Source: Actinomycetota bacterium
GTDB lineage: Bacteria > Actinomycetota > Humimicrobiia > Humimicrobiales > Humimicrobiaceae
Length of the DNA stretch: 28,181 nucleotides
Assembly: GCA_028695395.1 (NCBI GenBank)
Contig: JAQVJB010000002.1
Coordinates: 15,597-43,777, forward strand
Reading direction: 5' to 3'
The notes beneath the pieces were generated by a model. The model was not told the origin of the DNA and ran no database searches. It saw only the letters and a list, made by a program, of their open reading frames with translations. This document shows positions 1 to 8,117 of this stretch, piece by piece. The position numbers and the translations under genes were made by a program. The stretch's first letter is position 1, and the number at the start of each line of letters is the position of its first letter.

Positions 1-34
1 TATATTTATCTTTTTAAGGTAAGGTTTATAAAAA

Positions 35-358
35 ATGTTTGCCAGAAATTTAAATTTTAAAAATAACCGTAGATTTTCCCATAATAAAATAATACATTCC
101 GTAAAGAGCGATGTTTTATTTCTTTGTCATGCAGAAAAAAATACTAAATATATTGTAGACAATATTTTTGCTGGCCACTGTCTTACGCAAAGGCTGCTTT
201 CCATAGGAATAATTCCAGGCGAAGTCATCGGCGTGGGTGATATATCGGCATGGGGGCCGGTTACTGTTTTTATCAAAGGAATTAAAATTGCTTTAGGAAG
301 AGGTGTTGCAGGAAAAATAGCTTTAAGGAGAATAAAATCAACCGGAGATGATAAATAA
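35..358 (+). CDS. feoA: Ferrous iron transport protein A (FeoA)
   Basis: Small cytoplasmic SH3-like partner of the FeoB ferrous iron permease. The core (about residues 38-100) carries the family pattern: a leucine-rich RLLSIGIIPG turn, a GPV strand and IALGRGVAGKI near the end. At 107 residues it is longer than the usual 75-80, because about 26 basic residues precede the core. An in-frame TAA lies at 29-31, and no ATG, GTG or TTG start occurs between the first Met and the core, so the extension appears real. An AAGG stretch at 21-24 could be the ribosome binding site. The stop codon directly abuts the feoB ATG, implying translational coupling. The promoter is probably just outside the window. 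The family call is firm; the role of the extension is unknown. Confidence 0.9.
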   Translation: MFARNLNFKNNRRFSHNKIIHSVKSDVLFLCHAEKNTKYIVDNIFAGHCLTQRLLSIGIIPGEVIGVGDISAWGPVTVFIKGIKIALGRGVAGKIALRRIKSTGDDK

Positions 359-2437
359 ATGAACAAAATCATCAGAGTTGCTTTGATAGGTACTCCTAAT
401 TCCGGAAAAACAACAATTTTTAATGAATTGACAGGAGCAAGACAACATGTAGGCAATTATCCCGGAGTTACTGTTGAACATAAATCAGGCGAAATAATAA
501 AAGACGGTTATCAGATTAAATTTACTGATCTGCCAGGAACTTACAGCCTTTATGCTTATTCACCAGAAGAGGCAGTTTCAAGAAACTATCTTATTAAAGA
601 AAAGCCGGATATTGTTTTGAATGTAATAGACTCAGCTAGCCTGGAAAGAAACCTTTATCTTTCTACCCAGCTAATTGAAATGGACCTGCCGATAATTTTT
701 GTTTTTAATATGTTTGATTCTCTTATAGATAAAACTGACTATGATTTTGAATTACTTTCTAAACTGCTCGGAGGGCCGATATCAAAAACAATAGGGAATA
801 AGGGCAAAGGCATAAGAGAGCTTCTGGATGTCATTATAGAATTTTATAAAGAATCATCGCTTAGAAAAAAAATAAGAATAAATTATCATGATGAAATAGA
901 AAATGAAATTAAAAAGATAAGTGATGTTTTTAGCAAAGAAAATCCGGATTTTGATTTTAATGAAAGCGATAATTTAAGGTGGATTTCTGTCAAACTTCTT
1001 GAACAGGATCCGGTATTCATAAAAGAGATAATTCAGCAGACAGATGAATTGTCCTATCAGAAATTAGAAACACAAGTCAATAATTCCATAAGCCACATTA
1101 ATAATATTTTGAAATCTGAACCGTTAAGGCTTATAGCGGAAGCAAGATATGGGTTTATAAACGGTGCTTTAAAAGAAGCGCTTATTTCAAAAAAAGAAAG
1201 TAAGGAAAGCATTACTGACAGACTCGATAGCATACTACTTAATAAATATCTTGGTCTTCCAATTTTTGCATTTTTTATGTGGCTCATGTTCCAGGCTGTA
1301 TTTAAGCTGGGAGATTATCCCATGAACTGGCTCAATATGTTTTTTGCTAAACTGTCCGAGTGGCTGACTGATATTGTTCCTTCAGGACTTCTTCAATCAC
1401 TTCTGGTGGACGGGATTATTGCCGGTGTCGGAGGAATATTGATATTTACTCCAAAAATAATGTTACTTTTTATCTTCATAGCTTTTTTTGAAGATAGCGG
1501 TTATATGGCGAGAGCAGCATTTATTATGGATAGGATTATGCATAAAATCGGTTTACACGGAAAATCATTTATTCCCATGCTCATAGGTTTTGGATGTACG
1601 ATACCTGCATATATGTGTGCAAGGACTTTGGAAAATAAAAATGACCGGTTGATAACAATGCATATAAATACTTTTATGAGCTGCGGGGGAAGGCTGCCCA
1701 TATACATATTATTTGCGGGGATATTCTTTCCCAACAATGCAGGTAATATTATTTTTTCAATATATCTTATCGGGATTATATTTGCTGTTGCTACGGCAAA
1801 ACTTTTAAGAGTTACAAGATTTAAAGGTGAGGCAGAACCTTTTGTTATGGAGCTGCCACCATACAGGATGCCTTCATTTAAAAGTATATTTATACATATG
1901 TGGGAAAGAACATGGCAGTATCTAAAAAAAGCAGGGACTATCATACTTGCAATATCTATAATAATGTGGTTTCTTTTTACATTTCCTCTTTCTGCCGACA
2001 ATGAGCCATCTTCACTTGAAGACTCATATGCCGGAAGAACAGGAGTGTTTATATCTCCTATTTTTAAACCTCTGGGATTTGACTGGAAACTCTCTCTTGC
2101 ATCTTTGACAGGTACTGCGGGAAAAGAAGTAGTTGTATCCACAATAGGTACTTTATTCAGCCTGTCGGGTAATAGCATTGAAAACAATATGGATAGTAAA
2201 GAAGAAAAATCATCGGAACAGGAAAAAGTTATGGCTTCGATCTCAAAAAGCTATCATCCTTTGATAGGTTATAATTTTATGCTTTTCTCACTTCTTTACT
2301 TTCCATGTATAGCGAGTCTTGTAGTTTTTCAAAAAGAAGCTGGATTTAAAGAACTTATGTTCCAAATAGCATTTACGCTTTCTCTTGCCTGGTTTGTATC
2401 CTTTATTGTCTATCAGATTGGGAGGTTTTTTATATAA
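359..2437 (+). CDS. feoB: Ferrous iron transport protein B (FeoB)
   Basis: GTP-gated inner-membrane Fe(II) permease. The N-terminal G domain shows G1 (GTPNSGKTT, residues 11-19), G2 in GNYPGVTVE, G3 (DLPG, 57-60) and G4 (NMFD, 117-120), followed by a helical GDI-like region up to about residue 280. The membrane part has two Gate regions. The first contains GFGCTIPAYMCARTL (Cys413) and SCGGRLP (Cys442). The second contains LTGTAGKEVVVSTIGTLF. A late FPCIASL cysteine matches the third conserved Cys of the family. At 692 residues it is slightly shorter than the E. coli protein (about 770), as is common. One residue departs from the usual GNPN P-loop (GTPN). The start abuts the feoA stop and the next small gene abuts its own stop, so the three form one operon. 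Confidence 0.96.
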   Translation: MNKIIRVALIGTPNSGKTTIFNELTGARQHVGNYPGVTVEHKSGEIIKDGYQIKFTDLPGTYSLYAYSPEEAVSRNYLIKEKPDIVLNVIDSASLERNLYLSTQLIEMDLPIIFVFNMFDSLIDKTDYDFELLSKLLGGPISKTIGNKGKGIRELLDVIIEFYKESSLRKKIRINYHDEIENEIKKISDVFSKENPDFDFNESDNLRWISVKLLEQDPVFIKEIIQQTDELSYQKLETQVNNSISHINNILKSEPLRLIAEARYGFINGALKEALISKKESKESITDRLDSILLNKYLGLPIFAFFMWLMFQAVFKLGDYPMNWLNMFFAKLSEWLTDIVPSGLLQSLLVDGIIAGVGGILIFTPKIMLLFIFIAFFEDSGYMARAAFIMDRIMHKIGLHGKSFIPMLIGFGCTIPAYMCARTLENKNDRLITMHINTFMSCGGRLPIYILFAGIFFPNNAGNIIFSIYLIGIIFAVATAKLLRVTRFKGEAEPFVMELPPYRMPSFKSIFIHMWERTWQYLKKAGTIILAISIIMWFLFTFPLSADNEPSSLEDSYAGRTGVFISPIFKPLGFDWKLSLASLTGTAGKEVVVSTIGTLFSLSGNSIENNMDSKEEKSSEQEKVMASISKSYHPLIGYNFMLFSLLYFPCIASLVVFQKEAGFKELMFQIAFTLSLAWFVSFIVYQIGRFFI

Positions 2438-2614
2438 ATGAATATGAACTTAGAGATATCATTAATATTAATTATCCTTATAGCTGCAATTATATATTTT
2501 ATATTTGATATAATCAGACAGTTTTTAAAAAAAGAAAGCTGCTACTGTAAAAGTAATGATAGAAACTGCTGCAATAAAGAAATAATGGATTATTTAAAAA
2601 AAAATGTTAAATAG
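2438..2614 (+). CDS. FeoB-associated Cys-rich small membrane protein
   Basis: A 58-residue ORF starts immediately after the feoB stop codon. It has one N-terminal hydrophobic segment (about residues 8-26, rich in Ile and Leu), then a basic stretch and a short cysteine cluster: C35, C37, C44, C45 in the order CYC...CC. Position right behind feoB, a single TM helix and a Cys-rich tail fit the FeoB-associated Cys-rich membrane protein group (PF12669-like), which takes the place of FeoC in many anaerobes and Firmicutes. The biochemical role is not established; binding iron or regulating FeoB are proposals. The start has no separate ribosome binding site, and a second in-frame ATG lies two codons downstream, so translation is probably coupled to feoB. 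The assignment rests on position and architecture. Confidence 0.75.
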   Translation: MNMNLEISLILIILIAAIIYFIFDIIRQFLKKESCYCKSNDRNCCNKEIMDYLKKNVK

Positions 2615-2674
2615 AATCGGATATTATATTTATAGTTCAGAAGAATATATGAAATTTTTTTGGAGATGATTTAA

Positions 2675-3112
2675 ATGGTTGAGCTATCAGCAAGCCTTGA
2701 AGATTATCTTGAAGCTATATATTTGATTAATCAGGATAAAAAAGTAGTAAGAGTGAAAGAAGTCGCAGAGTTTCTGGATGTAAAAACTCCGTCAGTAGTG
2801 GATGCTGTTTCAAAACTTTCAGAAAAAGAACTTGTGATTCATGAAAAATACGGTTATCTTACGCTATCTAAAAAGGGTAATGAGGCTGCAAAAATAATTT
2901 ATAATAAACATGAACAGATATTTAAATTTTTGAATGAGGTTCTTGGTATGGATGAGGAGATATCTCAGAAGGATGCTTGCGCCCTCGAACATCATATAAG
3001 CAAAACGTCTATGGAAAAGATGATACAGCTTATGAAATTTTTGGAATCTAAACCAGATGAATATGAAAAATGGATCAGTGATTTCAATGATTTTATTAAG
3101 TCAGATAAATAG
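2675..3112 (+). CDS. DtxR/MntR-family metal-dependent transcriptional repressor
   Basis: Cytoplasmic metalloregulator, here probably the iron sensor for the feo genes upstream. The winged helix (about residues 5-65) contains VRVKEVAEFL and a recognition helix TPSVVDAVSKL. The dimerisation/metal domain follows and the protein stops at 145 residues, so it lacks the C-terminal SH3-like domain of classical DtxR and is MntR-sized. Candidate metal ligands are D10, E13, H79, C102, E105 and H106. D10 is the MntR-type residue (DtxR has Met), whereas C102 is the DtxR-type residue (MntR has Glu), so the predicted primary site is a hybrid. A GGAG about 9 bases before the ATG supports the start. It lies 60 bases after the Cys-rich gene, so co-transcription is likely. 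Iron versus manganese selectivity cannot be read from sequence alone. Confidence 0.88.
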   Translation: MVELSASLEDYLEAIYLINQDKKVVRVKEVAEFLDVKTPSVVDAVSKLSEKELVIHEKYGYLTLSKKGNEAAKIIYNKHEQIFKFLNEVLGMDEEISQKDACALEHHISKTSMEKMIQLMKFLESKPDEYEKWISDFNDFIKSDK

Positions 3113-3160
3113 ATTCCATAAGAATTATCCAGAGATATAAAGAATCAGTCTTAAAGTCTG

Positions 3161-3193
3161 TTTATTATTTACATATATTATGTATAATAAATA
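3161..3193 (+). terminator. Possible weak AT-only hairpin after the feo-dtxR operon
   Basis: An imperfect AT-rich inverted repeat centred near 3177 pairs six bases (ACATA-type arms), has one bulge, then pairs five more, and is followed by a T-rich run at about 3195-3210. It sits between the DtxR gene and the next operon, where a terminator is expected. The stem holds a single G-C pair, so it would be weak; it could equally be an operator. Confidence 0.3.
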
Positions 3194-3281
3194 ATGTTTT
3201 TATTTATTTTTTGGATTAAATGCATTAATCAATTAAATAAAAATAATTTATTTTTTATCAACAAATAAGTAAAGGAATTAT

Positions 3282-5357
3282 GTGCAGATTACTGCATATT
3301 CCATAGTACTTTTAACAGCTGCTATTGTTTCCGGTCTTCTTGCTCTTTATATCTGGTACAGAAAGCCTGGTTATATAAGTTCTGAACTATCGCTTTTGAT
3401 GATAGCAATAACTTTATGGACACTTGCGTCCGCAATGGAAAGCATAGTACCGGATATATTATCAAAAATAACATTTTCTATAGTCAGTTATGCAGGAATT
3501 GTTTCAATTCCGGTTTTATTCTTACTTACTGCTTCAAGATATACGCAATTTGATGACTGGATAAACAAAAAATCTGTACTCTTATTATCAATAATTCCAT
3601 TTTCAACATTTATTATTGCTATTACAAATAATTATCATCATCTTTTGTGGAGTAATGTATTTTTAAATCAGGGCATTTTAGGTGAGCACGCAGTATATGA
3701 AAGAGGTGTATATTTCTGGATAAACATATCCTACAGTTATATTATAATTCTTTTTGGCATCCTGATACTGGCAAGAGCAATATTCAGGTTCCCTCGCTTT
3801 TTTTCCAAACAAACAAGATTTCTTTTTGCTGCTTCTGTTTTTCCGATGATAGCTAATATCACTTATGTGATTTCCCCTGTTTTAATTGATTGGATTGACA
3901 TAACTCCCATAAGTTTCGTTGTTTCTGCCATACTACTTAGTTTTGCGATTTTCAGATATAAATTACTTGAGATGATACCCATTGCAAGAGAGAAGATAAT
4001 AGATAATTTAAATGACGGGATAATGATTCTTGATTCGCAAAACAGGATAATTGAAATAAATTCTTCTGCAAGAAAGATGTTTGAAATAAATTATGACGAG
4101 GTAGGCAAACCGATTGATGATATCCTTAAGTACTGGCCTTCAATTATAAAAATGATTAATTCAAAAGATGATGATATCCAGAAAGAGATAAAAATAAATA
4201 AAGCTAAAAAAATCTTTCTTGAATTAAGAGTTTCATTAATTTATGACAGGAAAAATAATATTATCAGCAGGATGCTGATTTTTAGAGATATTACTGAAAG
4301 GAGAGTTGCAGAAGAAAAACTGAAGCATATGTCTTTTCATGATAACCTGACTGGACTTTATAACAGAGCATTTTTTGAAGAGGAAATCAAAAGATTAAAC
4401 AAGGTAAGGCAATTGCCCTTAAGCGTTATAGTCGCAGATGTAAATGGGTTGAAGATTATAAATGATGCTTTTGGACATCAGCTTGGCGATGAGCTCTTAA
4501 TGGTCTCTTCAAGAATATTAAGAATTTGCTGCAGGGCGGAGGATATCATTGCCAGATGGGGAGGGGATGAATTCATTATTCTGCTTCCCAAAACCCCGGG
4601 GAAGCAGGCTGCTGATGTTGTAAAAAGAATTAGAAATGAATGTGAAAAAATTAATAATTTCAAGATACCTTTAAGTATCGCTCTTGGGTATTCCACCAAG
4701 ATAAGCGAAAGCACTGATATGAAAAGAGTAATTAATGAAGCAGAAGCAAAAATGTATAAAAATAAAATGCTGGAATCAAAAATTACTCACCAGTCTTTCA
4801 TAGAATCACTTTTAAAGACATTACAGGATAATGATATTGAATCTGAAGAACACACTGATATGGTATTGGAAATATCGACTTTACTCGGTAAGGAATTTAA
4901 TCTGTCCGATGATAAGCTAGATGAACTCAGGCTTACCGCGAAGCTTCATGATATTGGAATAGTCGCAATGGATGAGGGGTTGCTTGAAAAGACTGGCAGA
5001 TTAGATGATTTTGAGTGGGAGATAATCAAACGTCATTCAGAGATTGGCTATAGAATTGCTTCTTCATCCACAATACTTGCTTCCATTTCAGAATATATAC
5101 TTAGCCATCATGAATGGTTTAACGGAAATGGTTATCCAAGAGGTTTAAAGGGATTAGAGATCCCTCTTATATCAAGAATCATAAGTGTTGCAGATGCATT
5201 CTCTGTAATGAAAACCGGGAGAATTTATAAAGATAAAATGGATACAAGAGAAGCTGTTGATGAGTTAAGAAGATTCGGAGGCATACAATTCGATCCTTTA
5301 GTTGTTGAGAAGCTGATAGAGATTTTGGAACGCCAGGGTGAAGTATCTACTATCTAA
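3282..5357 (+). CDS. 7TM-PAS-GGDEF-HD-GYP cyclic-di-GMP turnover protein
   Basis: Membrane-anchored protein predicted to make and degrade cyclic di-GMP. Residues 1-225 hold about seven hydrophobic helices like the histidine-kinase N-terminal 7TM sensor module. A PAS-like domain follows (about 235-345). The GGDEF domain (350-510) has the intact motif at 427-431 in RWGGDEF and an intact inhibitory I-site RxxD at 418-421, exactly five residues upstream. The C-terminal HD-GYP domain (about 515-685) has HD at 556-557 and HHE at 609-611 followed by NGNGYP; the usual Asp of the DGxGYP motif is Asn614. The start is a GTG with AAGGA five bases upstream. The overlapping ATG at 3280 is in another frame. 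It has its own upstream gap and lies alone, so the stimulus and output are unknown. The domain calls are firm; net activity cannot be predicted. Confidence 0.92.
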   Translation: MQITAYSIVLLTAAIVSGLLALYIWYRKPGYISSELSLLMIAITLWTLASAMESIVPDILSKITFSIVSYAGIVSIPVLFLLTASRYTQFDDWINKKSVLLLSIIPFSTFIIAITNNYHHLLWSNVFLNQGILGEHAVYERGVYFWINISYSYIIILFGILILARAIFRFPRFFSKQTRFLFAASVFPMIANITYVISPVLIDWIDITPISFVVSAILLSFAIFRYKLLEMIPIAREKIIDNLNDGIMILDSQNRIIEINSSARKMFEINYDEVGKPIDDILKYWPSIIKMINSKDDDIQKEIKINKAKKIFLELRVSLIYDRKNNIISRMLIFRDITERRVAEEKLKHMSFHDNLTGLYNRAFFEEEIKRLNKVRQLPLSVIVADVNGLKIINDAFGHQLGDELLMVSSRILRICCRAEDIIARWGGDEFIILLPKTPGKQAADVVKRIRNECEKINNFKIPLSIALGYSTKISESTDMKRVINEAEAKMYKNKMLESKITHQSFIESLLKTLQDNDIESEEHTDMVLEISTLLGKEFNLSDDKLDELRLTAKLHDIGIVAMDEGLLEKTGRLDDFEWEIIKRHSEIGYRIASSSTILASISEYILSHHEWFNGNGYPRGLKGLEIPLISRIISVADAFSVMKTGRIYKDKMDTREAVDELRRFGGIQFDPLVVEKLIEILERQGEVSTI

Positions 5358-5470
5358 GTAACGCAATGCTTATTTAAATAATCCTTATTTGTATTTTATT
5401 TCTCATTAATCAATATATAGAATTTATTTACTGTTTATTTTAATAATAGGTAATTTTTTTATTTAGTACC

Positions 5471-5499
5471 TTGCAATATACTATACCATGTGATACTAT
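5471..5499 (+). promoter_or_regulatory. Predicted sigma-70-type promoter of the PadR operon
   Basis: TTGCAA at 5471-5476 and TACTAT at 5494-5499 are separated by exactly 17 bases. Transcription would start near 5506, giving a leader of about 25 bases ahead of the PadR ATG. An overlapping TATACT at 5477-5482 is an alternative -10 but lacks a good -35. Confidence 0.5.
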
Positions 5500-5510
5500 G
5501 TACCCATAGT
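5495..5510. promoter_or_regulatory. Inverted repeat overlapping the PadR promoter -10: candidate PadR operator
   Basis: ACTATG-TACC-CATAGT is a perfect 6+6 base inverted repeat that covers the predicted -10 and start site. PadR-family repressors commonly bind dyads over their own promoter, so autorepression is a reasonable inference. Confidence 0.5.
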
Positions 5511-5530
5511 CATTAAGAAAGGACCTGAAA

Positions 5531-5854
5531 ATGAATATTCAATTTAAGAAAGGAGTTCTGGAACTGTGCGTATTATCACTTTTAACGAAGCAGAACAGGT
5601 ATGGATATGAGCTGGTTAATGAAATTTCCAAGAATATAGAAATTTCTGAAGGAACTATTTATCCTTTATTAAGAAGATTGAAGAATGAAGATTATGTAAC
5701 TACTTATCTTGAAGAGTCTAAAGAAGGTGCTCCAAGAAAATATTATAAACTTACAGAATCAGGGAAAAAAATAAACGATTCATTAAAAAAGGACTGGGAA
5801 GAATTTGTTGAAAAAGTTAACCATCTCCTAGAAGGCGGTGATACCAATGAATAA
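5531..5854 (+). CDS. PadR-family transcriptional regulator
   Basis: A 107-residue winged-helix regulator of the small PadR subfamily 2 (LmrR-like) type. It opens with the family start [13 protein letters not shown], continues with YGYELVNEI and the recognition segment [18 protein letters not shown], and ends with the wing ([13 protein letters not shown]) and a dimerisation helix. Length and order match the family. AAAGGA at 5518-5523 gives good spacing to the ATG. The 3' end overlaps the next gene by 8 bases, the usual arrangement for PadR/HAAS-domain membrane protein pairs. It probably represses this operon through the dyad overlapping its promoter, with envelope stress or a hydrophobic ligand as the possible inducer. 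The ligand is not predictable here. Confidence 0.93.
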   Translation: MNIQFKKGVLELCVLSLLTKQNRYGYELVNEISKNIEISEGTIYPLLRRLKNEDYVTTYLEESKEGAPRKYYKLTESGKKINDSLKKDWEEFVEKVNHLLEGGDTNE

Positions 5855-6437
5855 AAAAAATTTTTTGGAAAAACTGGAAAAAAATCTAAAAGGACTTCCC
5901 AAAGAAGAAATCAAAGATGTCCTATTTGATTTTGAAGAGCATTTCACCATTGGCATGCAAGAAAACAGGACTGAAGAAGAACTCTCTTCATCCCTTGGAG
6001 ATCCCAAGGTACTTGCAAAACAATTAAAAGCAGCTTCATATATAAAAATAGCTGAAGAAAGTGCTTCGGCGGGAAATATCGTAAGAGCTGTTTTTACATC
6101 TATAGGGCTAAGTTTTTTTAATCTTATTTTCATTTTACCTCCATTTATAGCAGTCATTGCTTTGATTGCTTCTCTTTTTGCATGCTCGATTACTATAACA
6201 GCAGCAGGAGTAACTGGTTTTGTCTCCAGCATATTCTATCCTGCTTTTTCAAACTATCTCACATTTACAGTAAATCCTGCCACAGGCATATTTGCCTTTC
6301 TTGGAATCACAGCTCTGGGGGTACTTTTTTTTATAGGGAATATTTATCTCTCAAAAGCTATTTACAAAGTTATAGTCAGATATCTTAAATTCAATCTTCA
6401 AATTATAAAAGGGAGGAGGAATCAGAATGACCTCTAA
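5847..6437 (+). CDS. HAAS domain (DUF1700) membrane protein
   Basis: Integral membrane partner of PadR-type regulators. The first 70 or so residues form the helical HAAS domain: [13 protein letters not shown], then a helix ending in FEEH, and the [12 protein letters not shown] signature. The rest consists of about three hydrophobic helices with a short basic C-terminus. I chose ATG 5847 because AGAAGGCGG lies at suitable spacing; a GTG at 5838 would add three residues. It overlaps the PadR gene by 8 bases and the next gene by 11, so translation is coupled. The family is recurrently encoded beside PadR regulators and DUF4097 proteins; its molecular role is unproven, with a membrane-sensing or anti-regulator function the usual guess. 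Confidence 0.85.
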   Translation: MNKKNFLEKLEKNLKGLPKEEIKDVLFDFEEHFTIGMQENRTEEELSSSLGDPKVLAKQLKAASYIKIAEESASAGNIVRAVFTSIGLSFFNLIFILPPFIAVIALIASLFACSITITAAGVTGFVSSIFYPAFSNYLTFTVNPATGIFAFLGITALGVLFFIGNIYLSKAIYKVIVRYLKFNLQIIKGRRNQNDL

Positions 6438-7284
6438 AATGAAAAAATTATTAATAATACTTGCAATAATTGCTGCAGTTTCATTTATTATTGCGTTTTC
6501 ATTATTTTACTCTACCGGAGGTTTAAAGCCGATATCATCAGCCATTAATGATATTTCGCAATATGAAGAAATCGATGCATCAGGAGTAGAATCTATTCAT
6601 GTCTCTACTGTAGATACTCCAGTAAAAATATCTACATATGACGGCAGTAAGATCAAAGCTGATTTTACAGGAAAGATAAAAACAAATATTAGCGGCAGAT
6701 TGCCAGAGCTTAAAATAAGAAGAATCAATGAGGAGCTTAAGATAGAAATAATTTATCCTACAGTTGTCAGCTTTGGATTTTTTGATATTTCTGATTTAAA
6801 CCTGGAAGTAAGAATACCAGAGGAAATCACAGGTTCAATAAATATAAACACAACATCAGCAAAGGTGAATGCGGAAGATATGAAAACAAAAGATTTTTCT
6901 GTTGAAAGCGTATCAGGAGCAATAGACTTAAAAAATATTGAATCCGAATATATTGAAATAAAAAACACTTCAGGTAAATGCATGCTTAGCAATGCTTTGG
7001 GAAAAATTTATGTTAATACTGTTTCAGGGGGAGTATCTATTATTAATAACAAACTAATTAATGACATAGAGGTATCAACTATTTCGGGAGCTGTGGAGGC
7101 AAGGATACCAGCAGATAGTTCTTTTAATTTTAATCTGTCTTCAGTTTCCGGAAAAATTGAAAATAACTTCAAACCTGACAAGACTTATACTGACAGGCAA
7201 AGCATTAAAGGCACTGTCAGAAGCGGTGATTATGAAATAAATATTAGTACTACGTCCGGGGCAATTATGCTTTCAAATAATTAA
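6427..7284 (+). CDS. DUF4097 family beta-solenoid protein, membrane anchored
   Basis: An exported or membrane-tethered protein with one N-terminal hydrophobic helix (about residues 7-28) and no cytoplasmic domain. The remainder is built of short beta-strand repeats punctuated by Ser-Gly turns such as VSGAID, TSGKCML, VSGGVS, ISGAVEA, VSGKIE and TSGAIML, the hallmark of DUF4097 adhesin-like sheets. Such proteins are regularly encoded with PadR and HAAS genes. GGGAGGAGG at about 6411-6419 fits the ATG at 6427, which overlaps the previous gene by 11 bases; an in-frame ATG at 6439 is an alternative. It most likely acts at the outer face of the membrane. Ligand or structural role is unknown. Confidence 0.85.
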   Translation: MTSKMKKLLIILAIIAAVSFIIAFSLFYSTGGLKPISSAINDISQYEEIDASGVESIHVSTVDTPVKISTYDGSKIKADFTGKIKTNISGRLPELKIRRINEELKIEIIYPTVVSFGFFDISDLNLEVRIPEEITGSININTTSAKVNAEDMKTKDFSVESVSGAIDLKNIESEYIEIKNTSGKCMLSNALGKIYVNTVSGGVSIINNKLINDIEVSTISGAVEARIPADSSFNFNLSSVSGKIENNFKPDKTYTDRQSIKGTVRSGDYEINISTTSGAIMLSNN

Positions 7285-7299
7285 ATGGAGGTGATTAAA

Positions 7300-8046
7300 A
7301 TGAAACGAAAATCAATCATAATAATTCTAATAGTTGCTTTAATGGCAGCAAGCTTCTTTTTAAGTTCCTGTTTTAATTTCAGAGGTTTGATTATAAAAGG
7401 ATCGGGAGAGATTATATCAAAGGAATTTAATGTAAGCGATTTTAATTCTTTGAATTTCTCAGGAGTCGGTAAGCTGGAAATAATGCAGGGGAAAGAGGAA
7501 CAGCTCTTAGTGGAGGGAGAAGATAATATCATCGATAGATTAGATATAAAAGTTAAATCTGAAAGGCTATATATCGGGATGAAAAAGGGTTTTGGTTATA
7601 CTTCGTTGTTACCTACCAGAGATATTATCTTTAAATTGACCGTAAAGGAAATAAAGGATATAAACCTGTCAGGAGCAGGCTCAATAACAGGAAGTGGGAA
7701 TATAGATATTGAAACATTAGATATTAATTCGAGCGGATTAGGCAATTTAGACCTTAAGATTACCGGAAACAGTGTTAAGGCTATGATTTCTGGAGCAGGA
7801 AAAATTGATCTTGATGGTGAAGTCAAAACCCAGGAAATACATATATCCGGATTAGGGTCATATAATGCTGAAAATATGCCGAGCAATGATTGTGAAATAT
7901 TAATTTCAGGAGCAGGCAATGCAAAGGTAAATGTTGTACAGAGCCTGGATATCGATATTTCAGGTTTAGGAAGTGTTGAATATAAAGGAAGTCCTTCAAT
8001 CAGGCAAAGTATTTCTGGTGGAGGAAATATAAAGAGCATTGATTAA
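7300..8046 (+). CDS. DUF2807 family beta-solenoid lipoprotein
   Basis: A secreted lipoprotein predicted from a basic N-terminus, a hydrophobic stretch and the lipobox LSSC with Cys24 as the lipidated residue. I chose ATG 7300 because GGAGGTGA at 7287-7294 is five bases upstream; a longer reading from 7285 would place that ribosome binding site inside the gene. The C-terminal two thirds contain a regular series of turns that alternate SGAG and SGLG (LSGAGS, SSGLGN, ISGAGK, ISGLGS, ISGAGN, ISGLGS, then ISGGGN), which strongly suggests a right-handed beta-helix of the head GIN/DUF2807 type. It is the fourth gene of the PadR operon, 15 bases after the DUF4097 gene. Function is unknown; surface or periplasmic-face placement is inferred. 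Confidence 0.87.
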   Translation: MKRKSIIIILIVALMAASFFLSSCFNFRGLIIKGSGEIISKEFNVSDFNSLNFSGVGKLEIMQGKEEQLLVEGEDNIIDRLDIKVKSERLYIGMKKGFGYTSLLPTRDIIFKLTVKEIKDINLSGAGSITGSGNIDIETLDINSSGLGNLDLKITGNSVKAMISGAGKIDLDGEVKTQEIHISGLGSYNAENMPSNDCEILISGAGNAKVNVVQSLDIDISGLGSVEYKGSPSIRQSISGGGNIKSID

Positions 8047-8117
8047 TGCTAGTAAAAACTTTGTTTTTTCTTTATCAATAAAAATTTTATTAAATTAAAA
8101 AACAAGAGGAGACAATA

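Noticed and set aside
1501..2187. 228-codon open frame on the minus strand inside feoB
   Set aside because: It lies fully within the strongly supported feoB gene, shows no known motif and is a composition shadow.
5828..6232. 134-codon minus-strand open frame over the HAAS gene
   Set aside because: It is opposite a gene with family motifs and coupled starts; nothing supports it.
7596..8039. 147-codon minus-strand open frame over the DUF2807 gene
   Set aside because: Its regular Pro/Glu/Ile pattern simply mirrors the SGAG/SGLG repeat on the opposite strand.
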